From NCBI RefSeq assembly GCF_041296385.1, contig NC_091023.1, positions 3,410,924 to 3,474,923 of the forward strand: a stretch of 64,000 nt of DNA. Reading direction: 5' to 3'. Positions within the stretch are counted from its first letter, which is position 1. Every line of letters starts with the position of its first letter. Positions 33,190 to 45,431 of the stretch are shown piece by piece. The notes beneath the pieces are model-generated. The model saw nothing but the letters and a program-made list of their open reading frames with translations. It did not search any database and had not been told where the DNA came from. The translations under genes were made by a program, and so were the position numbers. The DNA is from Aphelocoma coerulescens (Eukaryota > Chordata > Aves > Passeriformes > Corvidae).

Positions 33190-33966
33190 ACAGTAATTGA
33201 ATCAGTTTAATATACAGTCAGCATATTATAAATGCACTTGAAACTTACAGTATTGCTAAAAGACGTGGCCATTGAGCCCAAGACCACCTTTCTAGAAAGG
33301 CACAGAGAGGTAGGAGAGTTGGGGCATTTCCCCAAATTAGTTGCAAGTGAGAAGGTGCACATAAGACCTTCCTCCTGGAAGCATCAGATCACCAGAAACT
33401 TGTGCTCTTTGAGAGGACTGCTAATGTGCTGGGGTAAGTGCAGGCACCTGGAGTGACAGCCAAAGCCTCCTGCTGACCCATGTGTCAGGAAACTCTTGCT
33501 GGCTTTTGCATTTACTAAAAGAAAAGAAAAAGGGGGGGGGGAGCAGAAGAGCCTAGCTCTGTGTGCATGAAGTGTTCTTGGTGAGGCAGGAGTGAGTGAG
33601 ATGTGTGATGTTGCTTTCACCCTTGGCTGAGACAAGGACTCTTACGTGCATTGCTTTGGACCACAACCACCCCAGGGGTGAGTGAGAAGAAATGTGCCAT
33701 CCTCCAGTATTGATGCCATGGTTTCTTGCACCAGTGAGGCAAGAGCAAAGCTCTGGCCAAACCAAGCATCTGGAGTGGGGACAATGGTGTCACCAAGCAT
33801 TTGGCTCATCCTCTGTGGCAGATGAAGTGGCACCATGGTGGTGGGGGGAAGCCTGGAGACTTTTGGCTCTGCAGAAGGCACTGTTCACCAGGATGGGTGG
33901 GTGGGTGGGTCTGTGTTACAGTGCAGGGATTACTGCAACACGAGAGAAGCGGCAGGTCTGGAGATG
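33190..33966 (-). other. PTTG1IP: Probable PTTG1IP 3' UTR
   Basis: The first plausible minus-strand poly(A) signal below the stop is ATTAAA at 33211-33206. A ten-base G-run (33532-33541 on plus) and a GGGT repeat near 33897-33911 lie inside. The extent is inferred. Confidence 0.45.
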
Positions 33967-34010
33967 CTAATTCTCAAATTTTGCATAAGGGTTCTCTTCT
34001 TTGAACAAGC
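33967..34010 (-). CDS. PTTG1IP: PTTG1IP exon 7 (terminal coding)
   Basis: Encodes LFKEENPYAKFEN and a TAG stop after a TTCTAG acceptor. It carries the C-terminal tyrosine-based sorting motif and is one residue shorter than human. Confidence 0.94.
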
Positions 34011-37000
34011 CTAGAAGAGAGGAGAGATTTGTTCAGACAGCAGCTCCTACACTGGTCACGGCCAGCAAGAAAACCAGTCCTTGGAAACAACTCTTTGTCA
34101 TTTGAGCATCCTCCAGCCTCCTGGCTGCAGTACTCCCAAAACACCTGCTCTTACCTGAGCTGTGCCCACAGTCAGCACTGTTTCCTTCTCCCCTTCTGCA
34201 CAAGAGGAGATATATATTGAGAAGCTTGACCTGATGGCAAACTCCTCTCCCAGGCAGTCCATGTACAGTGCAGCTAAAGCAGCCTGGCTAACCTTCCAGA
34301 GCACTCCCTCTGCACACCCCTTCTGTCAGATTGGACGTGCTAGCAGAGAGCCCAGACCCAAATTAAATTAAAACTGTTCTTAGACTTGCTTCCTTGTTCC
34401 TGCATCGAGACTGGGAGACAGCAAGGCAGGGTATGAGGCTGACTTCTGGACTAGCAACGAGCCATGTGCCATGCTATTTGCTGCTTTCCCAGCCCAACAG
34501 TTCTGAAGAACAGCCAGAAAGGACAAGGGTTGCAAACTCTGGGGTCAGGCTGCAGCAAGACAGAACTCTGACATGGCAAAACAGTCCCAGAGCACAGCTC
34601 TTCCACAGGCAGGTGCTTCCCCCACCAAGAGCTCCTTCAGGCACAGCTTTGCCTGCTCTTTCTTCCCCAGAGGAGCCAACCCATGCAGAGCCCCTGGGAT
34701 CTCCTGCCTACCCTGGACCTGCAGCAGGCAGCAGCTGCAGACAGAGGAAAAGGACTCTAGCTTTCCCTACAGCTCCCCCAACGCCAGAGACCACCAAGTG
34801 CAGCATGCATGAGCCCAACTGCTCCACAGTCAGACACTGGCAGAGCCCCCGGCAGCCCCAATGGGCAGGCTGGAGGCACCTTCCCCTGCACAGAGCAACT
34901 GGCTGTTCCCTGCTTCCTTCCAAGCTGATGTTCCCCTCAGGTAGGTCCAGACCTGGCCCAGGTCCATGGGACTCACCTGAGGGACAGTCCAGCCCCAGGA
35001 GGGAGGCTGGGCACTCCCATCCCCAGGGGACTGAGACACCTCCTGGGGAACCGCTGCCAGCACAGAGGACCAGTGGGATTGGGAGTGGGGTGGGACTGGT
35101 GCCTGCTCTGTGCTCCTGCTCTGTGGGCATTCTGATTCCTACCTGGCCCCACACCTCAGGCTGCTGGCTCCCCAGCCACTCGCTCACCACAGGGCTACTG
35201 GAGGGCTGTACCTGAAGGGTAACAGCATTATGGTGATGCTGTCTGCCAGCTTCTGCTTCTCCCTTCCAGTCAAGCTCCATCAGCTTCTCCCACATACCAA
35301 GCTTGGAGGACACAGGTTCTTGGGAACATTATACACTTCCTCTTCCCTGCTCAGGAAGAATATCCCTTGTGTGGCCTCAACCACCACGACCCCAGCATCT
35401 GTACACTTGCTCTCAGAGAGCAATTCACTGAGCCAAGAGAAGCAGGGACCATATTTTCCCTGCTGGTCAGGTCCCACCTACAGCTGTAACCACAGCATGG
35501 AGCACAGTTACTGAGGCTGCTTCATCTAAAGCTTAGTTTGAATCACTCATGTCAGTACTGTACCGTATTTTCTTCGGATTTCATCATGCCGTGATTTCAT
35601 CTCTGCTCTCCTGCACGAAGCAAACAGAAAAGCCATGAGTCAGTAACTGGCGTACAAAACCAAACAAAAAGCACCACAGCTCCTTGCTTAATCCCAACCA
35701 AGGGAGCTCCAGGCTGGCAGGTTTGCTCAGCCTCCCACCTCCTGGGGGCACCAGGGACCACCAGAGCCCACACATGTCAGCAGCCCTCAGGGAGTTGCAT
35801 ACACAACACTTGTGATGCTACTCCCACGAGTCGCCACAGCATGACATCCTCATGAGGCTTGTGTGTGAGCTAGGGCTGAAGCAGCCACTGACTGCATGTG
35901 CTGAGCCCCATGTGCCTCCTGGCGTCATGTTTGACAGCACAGACAGGAGCCAAATCATTCTGCAGCCTGAGGGCCTGTGGTACAAACTCACCTCTCCTCC
36001 TGCCGCACCCGCCTCTTCTCCCGCTCCCTGGCTGCTCTCTCGTCATCCTTGTCTGGCCTGGCAGACAGAAAAGTCCCTTAAAGCACTCAGTTCTGCAGCA
36101 GCATGTGGCTGCATCTGAGCTGCTCCACACAATCAGGGGACCTGCCCAATACTTGCCTTTTGCTCTTTTTCTTACAACAGCAGCAGCAGCAGCAGACCCC
36201 CAACGTGATCAGGAGCGTTCCTCCCACCACAGACATTGCAATGATCAGGGCTTCAAAGTTCACTAAAGGATTTGATGAAACACATTTAGCACACACAGAC
36301 ACAGCTGCCTGGAGTTACAATACAGCATCATAGGATCACAGAATCATTAAAGGTGGGAAAGCACTCTAAGATCATCAAGTCCAATTGTTCCTCCAACACT
36401 GCCAGGTCCTCCAGTAAACCACATCCCCAAGTGCGACAGCTACAAGTTTTTTGAACGCTTCCAGGGATGGTGACTCCACCACTGCCCTGGGCAGCCTGTT
36501 CCACTGTCTGACCACCCTCTGAGTGAAGAAATTTTTTCTTAATATCCAACTTAAACCTCCCCTGCTGCAACTTGAGGCCGTTTCCTCTTGTCCTACAGCA
36601 ATTTCCTCTTGTCCTATTTATGAACATACAACCACTGTCACCAGCAGCTTCAGTCACCGGGCTGGAGACGTGTAACCACCTGGGAAAGCAAACTGACATT
36701 TTTAGCTGTAGATATACCAAGTGTTGGTACCCACAAATACACACCAGCTGAGTGTGTGTAGCTGCTAACAGGAGTGCTCAGTTACTGGCTATGAAGAAAG
36801 GCAAGGACAAACACACTCAGGTCAAACTCCTCTGGCAGAAAAAGCTACCTTAATCACTAATCCAGGTAAAAAGTAACCATCAAGCGAAAAAAACCCAACA
36901 ACTGAAGGCTTCAGGGCTAAGGAACAACCTCTGACAGGGAGGAATTACTGCCCGTAGGAGCCAGCCTCAGAAGCCACATCTGATGAGATGAGCTGACACT

Positions 37001-40000
37001 TACAGGTGTCTGGAGTCCTTGGGCGAGAGATCAACAGAAACAAGATCTGTTGGGATTTATCAGCTTGGAGCCAGCAGTGCAGCAGCTGAAGGCCAAGTGC
37101 TGCTTCCTGCACCTCACTGCCATGTCTCCCCAGGGCTGGAGGGATCTGCTTGCCCACACACAGAACAAAACCTGCTGGAACATGGTGGTGAAGCAGCAGC
37201 TGCGAGCCCTGGGCCCTGCTCATCCTACTCAGCTCCTGCAGTAATGGCAGTAGAGACACCAGCCAAAACTGACACGTCTAGATGCCAAGGTGACAACAAA
37301 GAGGAGTTTCTTCCAAGTATGATTCAGACTGTTCAGGGACTTGAACCTGTGGAATTATTTGTTTAGGAGCCACTTTATACACAACAGCCAGGTTACAGAA
37401 ATCCCAGTGCACCCGAGCCTGCTCAGAGCACTTCTGAAGGTCATTTAGTCCAACTCTCCTGCCATGGGCAGGGATATTTTTCACTAGACCAGTCTGCTCA
37501 CAGTCCCAAACAACCAGACCTTGAACGTTTCCAGGGATGGGGCACTCACCATCTCTCAGGGCAACCTGTGCCAGTGCCTCATCACCCTCATTGTAAAAAA
37601 ACATCTTCCTTTTATCTATTCTAAATAGATCCTCTTTTAGGTACTCCAGGCTCAGCTGACTCCACCACTGGACTTGTTTTCAAAGCCTGCAGCAGCATCA
37701 GTGCTTCTGAAACCCTTTCAGGGATTCAGGGTGAGCCTGGGGCTCAGCTCCCCCCTTCCCATGCAGAGAGGTCTGAGGCAGAGCACCAGGCACTCCTCCA
37801 GCTGATCATAGAGGCCAAGTCACACATACCAAAAATGCAGATTCGTGTAAGAGCTAATCTCCCACATGACTAATCTTCTCTGAAGCAAGTTTTGCAAGCT
37901 AAGGAATGTGTTCTTCTATAATGAAACCTTTTGTGAAGCTTCTTACATCCAAACTAGTATTTCAAGGTCTTACAGAAGTTTCAGAAAAGCATACCACAGG
38001 GCTCACAAAGAGGAGATTCTTCCTCCACAAGCACAGGGGCAGTTTGAACTCTTGTGGGCAGACAAGAGAGCCCAGCCTCAAGCACAACAGATGACAGGCA
38101 ATGACAATTCAGCTCCAGGCTCCTCATCAAGGGGGTGAGTGAGAGCAACCAAGCCCCAGCTTGCTTCCCTTCCTGCTGCAGCCCCCAAAAGTTGGGTCCT
38201 GTCTGAGCATGCACATGCACTAAGCTTGGTCTAACCAAAACGAGGCACCAATCTCTCCAGAAATCCTTCAGAAAACAGAGCAGCAGGGAGGAGAGGCAGC
38301 CAAGAGCAAGCTATCCACCAGAAGAAGCTCCCAGAGGAGACCTGCATGTGCAAGGGATAGTTTTGGAAGAGCCTTTTTCCTCAGGTGGGTAAGAGCTGAG
38401 CAGGACTACGGTACATCCAGCACTAGAAGCACACACAGGCCTCCAGAGAAGTCACCACACTTCTGATTCCAGGAGCCCACCGGGGACAGCAGCCACGTGC
38501 AGAGCCAGAAGCGGTGCACGGAGCAACATGCCAGCTGCAGAGGAGAGAGCTTCTGGGATCCAGACACCAGGAAGGGCTGCACAGGCCCACAGAGCACCTT
38601 CCACTCCTGTTCCCAGGCGCTAGCCACGTCTGGAGCCTCCATCACACCAAAGCATAAGGGATGTATTTTGGAGTAGCTAAATCCTCACGGGTCCTACTTG
38701 CCAGAAGGCAGGGAACTGCTCATACTCCGCTTCCCCACCCACACTTCAGGAAGTTTGCAGAACCCTGACTGACTTCAGCCTGTCATTGCTACACTGGCAG
38801 AGAGATGGGGAGGCAGGACAACCTCCCACCAGCAGCAAGCACTCACACAGTCACCACCCCAGGCTGGCACTCACCCCAGCAGACTCCCCAGCGCGCAGAG
38901 CGGAGCTCACACAGGTCGGCCGGGGGAAGGATTCTTCGGACGGGGTATTCCATGCACCTCCTGCTGCTGGCACACCACAGGCACTGCAACACAGGAACCA
39001 GGCAGCACAGCATTACTGCAGCACGGCCGTGCTGCCAGCGAGCCACGCTCTGCTTTGGGAGCTGCAGCATGGGGCCGCTGCTGCCGGCTCTCGAGAAGCA
39101 GATACCACCCAGCAGCAACAGGGTGCTCAGGAGTAAGAGCTGTGTCAGCACAGACTGCACCAGGAGAGGCAGCTGAGGGGAGCACAGAGTTCTAGAGCAA
39201 GTAAAGATGCTGAGAATCCTTCTCCTGGCTTAGAATGGTAGACTATTCTGAGCTGGAAGGGACTCACAAGGATCATTGAGTCAGCTACTGGCCCTGCCCA
39301 GGACAGTCTTAAGAATCCCACCATGGCTTGCACAATTTATAACCAAATCCTTTACATTTATTTTTGGGATAAGAAGAAAGCCTTTGAGGCAAAGCACTCT
39401 ACACACACAAAATTGATGAGCAGGAGAGGTGTGTGTGTGCCCAGCCACTACCAGAGTATCTGCAGGGCTTTGCACTCTCCTCTCCTGGTGGCTCCAACCC
39501 CAGCATTCGGCAGGGTTTGGTCAAACTGGTTCTGGCTACATCAGCTGCAAGATCTGACTCAAGTTCAAGTTTGCTGATATCTGAGATAAGGCAGCGGAGA
39601 CTGGCAGGACACCAGTACACATCCTGCATCCACCCAGTGCCACAGCACTGGTGGAGAGGCATCTTGACCAGCCAGTCCAGCTCATTCAGTCCCTTCTCCA
39701 AGCACGTCGCCCATCCATGAGGAAGTAGCCCAGCAATTCCATTACTCTAATCAAAAAGCACACAGCAAAACCCACCCAGTTTCTAGCAACCTCCTTCCAG
39801 AGCACCAGAGAGGGATTGCCCTCTCACCCTCATAGGTGGGTGGAATTTGGAGCATGTCTGGGACAAGAGCAGGGGGCCAACGCCCCTTCCAGGAGGGAAA
39901 CTGCTCCATAAGGGCATTACATTGTCAGGCATTGTGAGAGGTTGGGAGCCTTACTGCTGCTACTCACGGTGACATTTTTCAGGCACTCTTCACAGCTCCT

Positions 40001-42774
40001 GTTTGTATACTGGTGACAATCTGCAGGAAGGACAAAAGACACCTCAGGGCTTTACTCAAGACTGTCAGTGGTTTAAAACTCTAGGCTCCCCCAAGCCTGC
40101 TTGTACCCACCACAGGACCAGCAGCAATGCGTGCTGCTGCTGGCAAGAGTCACCAGCTTCAGCACATGATCTGTGTCATGGTGGGAGGCCCAAATGGAAA
40201 TGAAAGTTTATCTGCCTTGCTCTGCTGACAAACCCCTGAGCTGTGAGTTCCTCTCTTGGGTTGTATTTTCCTAAAAGCCTAAGCATCTGCTATGGCAGTA
40301 GGGCAGCCAGAGGACACAGCTGGGGTTGGTCTGGAGGGGCCCTATGAGGATGAGGGCAAGCACTGGGTAGGTGGTACAGTCCTGCAGCACCAGATGATGG
40401 AGCAGCTTGAGCAAACAAGCCCCAGACACGGAAGTTACTACCAGGAGAAGCAGAGGAGCACATGGGGACATGTACAGCTACAGATCCTGCAGGAGGCCTC
40501 CTGCTGCACATGAGGGCTGTACCCTACCCCAGCCAGTTCATCCAAATCTCCCTTCAGCAGGACACAGTCCAGGCAATGGGAGCAGCACTGCAGCCAAAAT
40601 CTGTGCCCATGTTCAGAACCTGTTTCCACCCCCATCTGGCAGAGGAAGACCCCAGTTCTGTAGACACAGGTGGCTCTCAGGACCAGTGCCACCGTGGATG
40701 ATGGCATCCCCATGGGATGCATCCAGCTGGGCAGGGGAATGGATAAGGTCTGAACCTGAAGACACAGGACAAGCTGGCCCAGTCCAGCTCCATTCTGGGC
40801 TCAGCTACAGCTCGCAGCAGTGCTCTTGGAGGAAGTCTTCCTACAGGATATTCACCTGCAATTCATTGGTGTGTTTCCCCAGATCCTCAGGAAGGGGGAT
40901 TTGCCAAGCCCTCAAGAATGAGCTATTTAAAACTCACCGCTGCTTAAGAGTCTAAGCACCAGCCTGTTTGACAGTGGTTTAAAAAAACAAGGAAAACTGA
41001 AACCAATTTGCCTGACCACTGACTGCTGGATGAAGGATACTGCTTTGCAGCATCGTAATCAGGAAAAAATCAATCCCAGAGGTGCTTGTTTTCCACCCTC
41101 ACAACCAGCAAAGCTGCATTTTCTCCCTCCAGCTGGCAGGAACCCTCAGCTATGACCCACTGTCAGCAGTCACATGCTCTGTGCAGCCCTCCAAACAACT
41201 GGGCAATTGATTAACATAGCTCAGATAAGGGTGTTTACACACCCAGAGAGGCTGAGATTGCAGATTTTAAACACTCTGTGAAGCTGCATCTTCTCCATTT
41301 CTTCAACTGAGGCAGGAAAAGCACAACAGTTCCTGTGCTGCCCTGGAACTGTTTCCTTACCAGAGTCACAAAACACCCTCCCACACCACAGGAGGCCAGT
41401 GGTGGGCAAAAGCAGAACGTGTGGTTTTAACCGGGCTCTGCTTTCCCCTGGGGTATCCCCTCTCCTGGCACCCCCAGCTGGGGATCATCCTCCAAGTCAT
41501 TAAGTCAAAGCCACCCACTTTACACTGTTTGGGAATGGGCTGCTTCCAGGACACCGCAGCCCTTCAGGATTTGGGCTGTACAAATGCCCCATCTCAGGTG
41601 ACCAGACTGCTCACAAGGAATGGCACAGGAAGCACTGCAGTCCTCAGGGACAGAGGTGGGACAGCAGCTCTTGCTGTGCTAGAAGCCACCTGGATAATGC
41701 TTTTGATAGCTGGCTACAAGAGGAGTGAAGTGAGTGGCTTGGGGTGGAAGGAAGAGCAAAACGTGCTGGTCCTTAATCTCCTCCCTGCTAGAGCCACCAT
41801 GCAGGTGTCATCACATGGAGAACAGTTCCTGGCTTGGAAGAGCAGGCAGACTTCTTAGGACACTCTGAAGGCAGTCCTCCTCATGCTTTGCTACAGTGTC
41901 TTCTTCACCTGGTGCAGCACCCGTGGGCCTATGCTCCATCCCCCACCCACGAAGGAGGAGCAGCTGGACACCCACTGCTCCCCACCCGTCCATATCTGAC
42001 AACACCCATCTTCTTCCTGGTCTGAGGCTGCCCCAGCCAGTCTCCCCCATCCTGAAGGAAAATCTCCTCCAAAGGGCCATCAGCAGGAACCTGGCTGCCC
42101 AGTGAGTGTCCCCTGGTCAGGGCAGCTCTCTCACCTGAGCTGTTATCATCACTAAATCATGGAATCACAGGTTGGTTTGGGTAGGAAGGGCTTTAAGCCC
42201 ATCTTGTTCCACCCCCCGCCATGGGCAGGGACACCTTCCACTATTCCAGATTGCTCCAAGTCCCGTTCAACCTGGCCTTGGACACTTCCAGGGATGGGGC
42301 AGCCAGAGCTCCTCTGGGTATGGAAGTTCCATTGAAGTGGAAGCTGGAAAAGCAGAGAGCAAAGCTCCACTTCCAGCCCCACTCAACCTTCCCGAACTCG
42401 AAAGGACACACCACGCTGCACCGGATCCCACTCTGCGGAACTCCCAGCGAGGGACAGATGGGAGGAAATCCCATCTCTCACTGCCCAGCCCCATTCTGAG
42501 TGGCCACAGCGCCCCGGCCAGTGGCCACCCGCACCCAGTGGGTGCTGGCACGGAGCCCACGGGGTACCCGTCTCCCTCGCGCACCAGCCACCCCACAAAA
42601 AACGGGGTCCAAAGCCGTGATGTTGGGGTGCTGTGCGAGGAGCGTCGGCCGCCCGGACCCCCCCAGCCCACGTCGGGGCAGCGGTCACCGCTTACCTCCG
42701 GCCACGTCCTGCGCGGCGAAGGCGGCGGGCAGCAGGGCCAGGGCCAGGGCGCAGAGCCGGAGCGCCGGGGCCAT
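33967..42774 (-). CDS. PTTG1IP: PTTG1IP, pituitary tumor-transforming gene 1-interacting protein (complete)
   Basis: Type I membrane glycoprotein that binds securin/PTTG1 and helps its nuclear entry (known for the mammalian protein). Seven exons join in frame: 42774-42696, 40020-39968, 38983-38875, 36262-36157, 36057-35992, 35610-35564 and 34010-33967, giving 167 residues (human 180; the N-terminus is shorter). Signal peptide about 1-21; cysteine-rich PSI domain about 28-80 with N-glycosylation sequons NRS and NVT; membrane helix about 82-103; seven cysteines 104-110, probable palmitoylation sites; a KKKSKR basic patch; a charged coiled-coil-prone segment about 118-152; and a C-terminal YAKF, the place of the human YARF tyrosine sorting signal. 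Intron 4 appears to be GC-AG. As in human, the gene is a SUMO3 neighbour. Confidence 0.96.
35564..35610 (-). CDS. PTTG1IP: PTTG1IP exon 6
   Basis: Encodes RRAEMKSRHDEIRRKYG, matching human RRAEMKTRHDEIRKKYG. It has a TCGTGCAG acceptor and a GTACAG donor. Confidence 0.94.
35992..36057 (-). CDS. PTTG1IP: PTTG1IP exon 5
   Basis: Encodes (R)PDKDDERAAREREKRRVRQEE, the start of the charged cytoplasmic helix. It is separated from exon 4 by a 99-bp intron. Confidence 0.94.
36157..36262 (-). CDS. PTTG1IP: PTTG1IP exon 4 (transmembrane)
   Basis: Encodes VNFEALIIAMSVVGGTLLIT, then LGV, seven cysteines and KKKSK. The 3' boundary that keeps the frame is AG|GCAAGT, a GC donor; using the GTATTG four bases later would put a stop in exon 5. 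Confidence 0.95.
36325..36625 (-). mobile_element. CR1 LINE fragment in PTTG1IP intron 3
   Basis: Antisense CR1: ATAGGATCACAGAATCATTA, AAGATCATCAAGTCCAATTG and AATATCCAACTTAAACCTCC segments. Confidence 0.93.
37425..37640 (-). mobile_element. CR1 LINE fragment in PTTG1IP intron 3
   Basis: Antisense CR1 with CATTTAGTCCAACTCTCCTG and the TTTCCAGGGATGGGGCACTC segment; degenerate at its ends. Confidence 0.8.
38875..38983 (-). CDS. PTTG1IP: PTTG1IP exon 3
   Basis: Rest of the PSI domain: CLWCASSRRCMEYPVRRILP followed by PADLCELRSARWGVCW. It has a TTGCAG acceptor and a GTGAGT donor. Confidence 0.96.
39228..39320 (-). mobile_element. CR1 3'-end fragment
   Basis: Antisense CR1-like TTAGAATGGTAGACTATTCT and GGAAGGGACTCACAAGGATCA segments in PTTG1IP intron 2. 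Confidence 0.75.
39968..40020 (-). CDS. PTTG1IP: PTTG1IP exon 2
   Basis: Encodes (D)CHQYTNRSCEECLKNVT, with both conserved N-glycosylation sequons. It has a TCCTGCAG acceptor and a GTGAGT donor. Confidence 0.95.
40021..42695 (-). other. PTTG1IP: PTTG1IP intron 1
   Basis: A 2.7 kb intron with one CR1 fragment (42150-42305) close to the promoter. No coding was recognised within it. Confidence 0.8.
42150..42305 (-). mobile_element. CR1 3'-end fragment
   Basis: Antisense CR1 with ATCATGGAATCACAGGTTGG and GGACACTTCCAGGGATGGGG, close to the PTTG1IP CpG island. Confidence 0.9.
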
Positions 42775-43090
42775 GGCGGAGCGGGCCGGGACGCGCCGGG
42801 GGCGGCACCGCCGCTCTGCAGGGCCGGCCGGGGGCGGGCCGGCCGGGGGCGGGCCGGGGGCGGCCCCTCGGAGGGGCAGCGAGGCCGCCGTGCCGATCCG
42901 CCGGCGGGGCAAGGGCTTGGGGGGCGGCGGGGGGAGCGGCTGTCCCGGGCGGAGAGACCCCCGGGGCTGCCGGAGCGCACCGGGCGGGGGAACCGCGCCG
43001 CCCCCGCGCCCGCCCGCAGGAGGGGGCCAGACCCCCGCGGGAGGAAGGGGAGAGAACCGGCCTTCCCACAGCCTCCGCGGGTTAATCTCC
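42600..43090 (-). promoter_or_regulatory. PTTG1IP: CpG-island promoter of PTTG1IP
   Basis: Dense CpG sequence around and upstream of the ATG. A short tandem repeat of GGCCGGCCGGGGGC-type units at about 42820-42865 supplies several GGGGCGG GC boxes (Sp1/KLF type) 45-90 bp upstream of the start codon. Confidence 0.75.
42696..42774 (-). CDS. PTTG1IP: PTTG1IP exon 1 (coding part)
   Basis: Encodes MAPALRLCALALALLP and the end of the signal peptide through AAQDVAG, before a GTAAGC donor. The start has a GCC ATG G context. Confidence 0.94.
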
Positions 43091-45418
43091 CCGGCAGACC
43101 CACAGCCTGCCCCTGCGCAAACCGACCCCAAAGGGTCCCGCACCCCTTCCCGCACCGGTTCATCAGTCTTTATAGCACGGAAGGACGTTAAAGGTAAAAT
43201 ACATATTAGTTCTCATGACACACCGCGATGTGATGAGGTAGTGGAGTTTTATTGCAGACTTTGGTATTCTTCGTGCTGAAGTAAAACAAACAGCCCGGCC
43301 CTGGAGAGAAGGGCTTTGCTTTTGGGAGGCTTAGAGCGGTCCCTGAGGGGTAAAGAACAGCTTTATCCCTGGCATGACCAAGGTACCACAGCATCCCAGG
43401 CTCTGAGACACTGCCAGCCTCGTCTGGTGTCACAGGTCAGTCACTGCAGCCAGAGGGACTCAAGGACACCTGGATCGATAGACAAGCAGAAACAGGGCGC
43501 TGTTGCCAAGTTTTACTGTGGCTGGAGATGTGTTAGTGTGGGAGTCAGTGCTCAGTGAAATTGTGTTGCACCTGAGTGCTTGCTGGATGTAAGAACCTCA
43601 TAAAGAACCGTATCTGTGTGCCCTGACTTGGCTGGGACATCTCATGTCCTTGAATACCTATTTACACTTGTAACTCCATGCTTTGCATCCCAACCTGGCA
43701 CCTGGGTCAGCACGGGCCAGGCATGAATTTTGTGACACACAGCGTGCTAGGAGCTCCCTCCTGGGCAGAGCCAAGCACCCCATATGCCTCACGCCCACGT
43801 GCTTCAACATTCAAGACGTGAGAAGCTGCATCAATATAAATGAGGATTTTCACATGCTGTAGGTCAGGAGTGAACTGGGCGCTCCCCTGGCACCCCCACA
43901 TGCCCCCTGCCCCCCTCGAGGGGCAGGCAGGAGCAGGCAGCCCGGCACAGGCAGCGGGGTGGAGACGTGAGTTAAGCTGGTACTGGCACTGTGGCCAGAC
44001 GCTCCCTTGGTTTCGGTGGAGGGACAAAGGTCTGCACGCGTGTTTCTCTGTGGGAAAGCTGGCTGGGTTTCGGAGGGCAGGTGTGGGGTGGGGGGTGGTG
44101 TGAAGGTACCCTGAGGTGGGGGTGGGAGGCAACTCTGCAGAGCAAGGTGTGAGTGCCGGGGGAAGAGCTCTGGCTTGGAGAATCACTGACTCCTCAGCAT
44201 GCAGGCAGCTCAGGGAGAAAGAAGAAAATATTTTACATTGCCCTAAACAAAATGAAGATGATAATTAATATTTTTCAGCAAAACCCCAAAGAAAGAGATC
44301 CCATAGCTGGAACAAGCAGCAACACTGGCCACCCCTGCCGGTGTCAGCTGCATCGTGGGGCTCATATCCATCTGCTCAGAAAACTTTACTCTCCCTGCCG
44401 TGTTCTTGGTGTCCTTGAGAGTCAGATGGACTGGCTGCTGGTGACAGAGCTCCTGAAGGCTGGGAGCATAAGTGGCCAAAGGCACTCGGTCGGCTGAACC
44501 CCGGGGTGTGGGAGCTGAACCGCGGCATGCGGGGGCTGAGCCTGGCATGCGTGTGACACAGAGGTGCCTCCCTTCCACCGCCACAGGCGAGCGCTCTGAT
44601 GCCAGCAGCCGTCTCTTGCCTGTGGTTCAGATTTTGGCAGCTCCTCAGGAGAAACACGGGGCTCTTCACGTGTGATGGGGACTTGGGCTGTCAAAGACAC
44701 GGAACCTGTGCATTTGCTGCTCCAAAAGCAGCCGGTGCTTGAAGTTGGGCAGGCACTAATAATCACCTTGGCGTTCACTGGCGCAGGGGAGTCTCCCTGA
44801 AGCCCCCTCTGGGGCTGAGCAGTGCCCTGACACCAGAGTCACTGCTGGATGGTTTGGGAAGCAGGAGGAAGCATCAGCTGTTTGCAAAGCACCTCATTCC
44901 TTTGTCCTGGTCTATCCATGAAGCGACACCTGGGCTACAAATCATCCCGGTGGCATGGGCGGGGAGCCAGGCAGCGGGAGCAGGCAAAGAGCTGACAGGA
45001 AAGCCAGGGGAGAACTGGAATGCCACTCTGATCCCAGTGGCCTTTCCTTTCCCTCTCCTTATTTGTCTCTGAAGGGGATTTTCAAACCCTTCAAGATGGC
45101 CTCAAGTGGTTTCCAAGGCGACGGTGCTAGAGTCATCACTGCCATGGAAACCCTCTCTTTGGCATCATATAAACATTTCCCTTGAAGGAGGCTGGATGAG
45201 TGGGCGATGCACTATTTTCTAGCACTCCCTGGCTGCAACAGGACAACCTCCAGGAGATGGGAGGGAGCTTAGGAGGTTAAAATTAGCTTGCCATGCTGGC
45301 CAGCAATGGAAAGAGGTGATTGCTGATGTTTCAACCCAAAACCTGGGGTTATTTGTGTCAGCAGGATCCAAATGAAAAAGATTTACTCTGTAGGAAGACA
45401 AAAATGCAAAACAAAAAA

Positions 45419-45431
45419 GGGGGGGGGGGGG
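45419..45431 (+). repeat. 13-base G homopolymer
   Basis: Follows an A-run and is followed by GAGAGAG. Intergenic. Confidence 0.9.

Larger units (their letters stand above)
36263..38874 (-). other. PTTG1IP: PTTG1IP intron 3
   Basis: A 2.6 kb intron containing two CR1 fragments (36325-36625 and 37425-37640). No other feature was recognised. Confidence 0.8.

Noticed and set aside
42500..43279. Plus- and minus-strand ORFs of 150-339 codons across the PTTG1IP CpG island
   Set aside because: CpG islands lack stop codons by composition; the only supported coding here is PTTG1IP exon 1.
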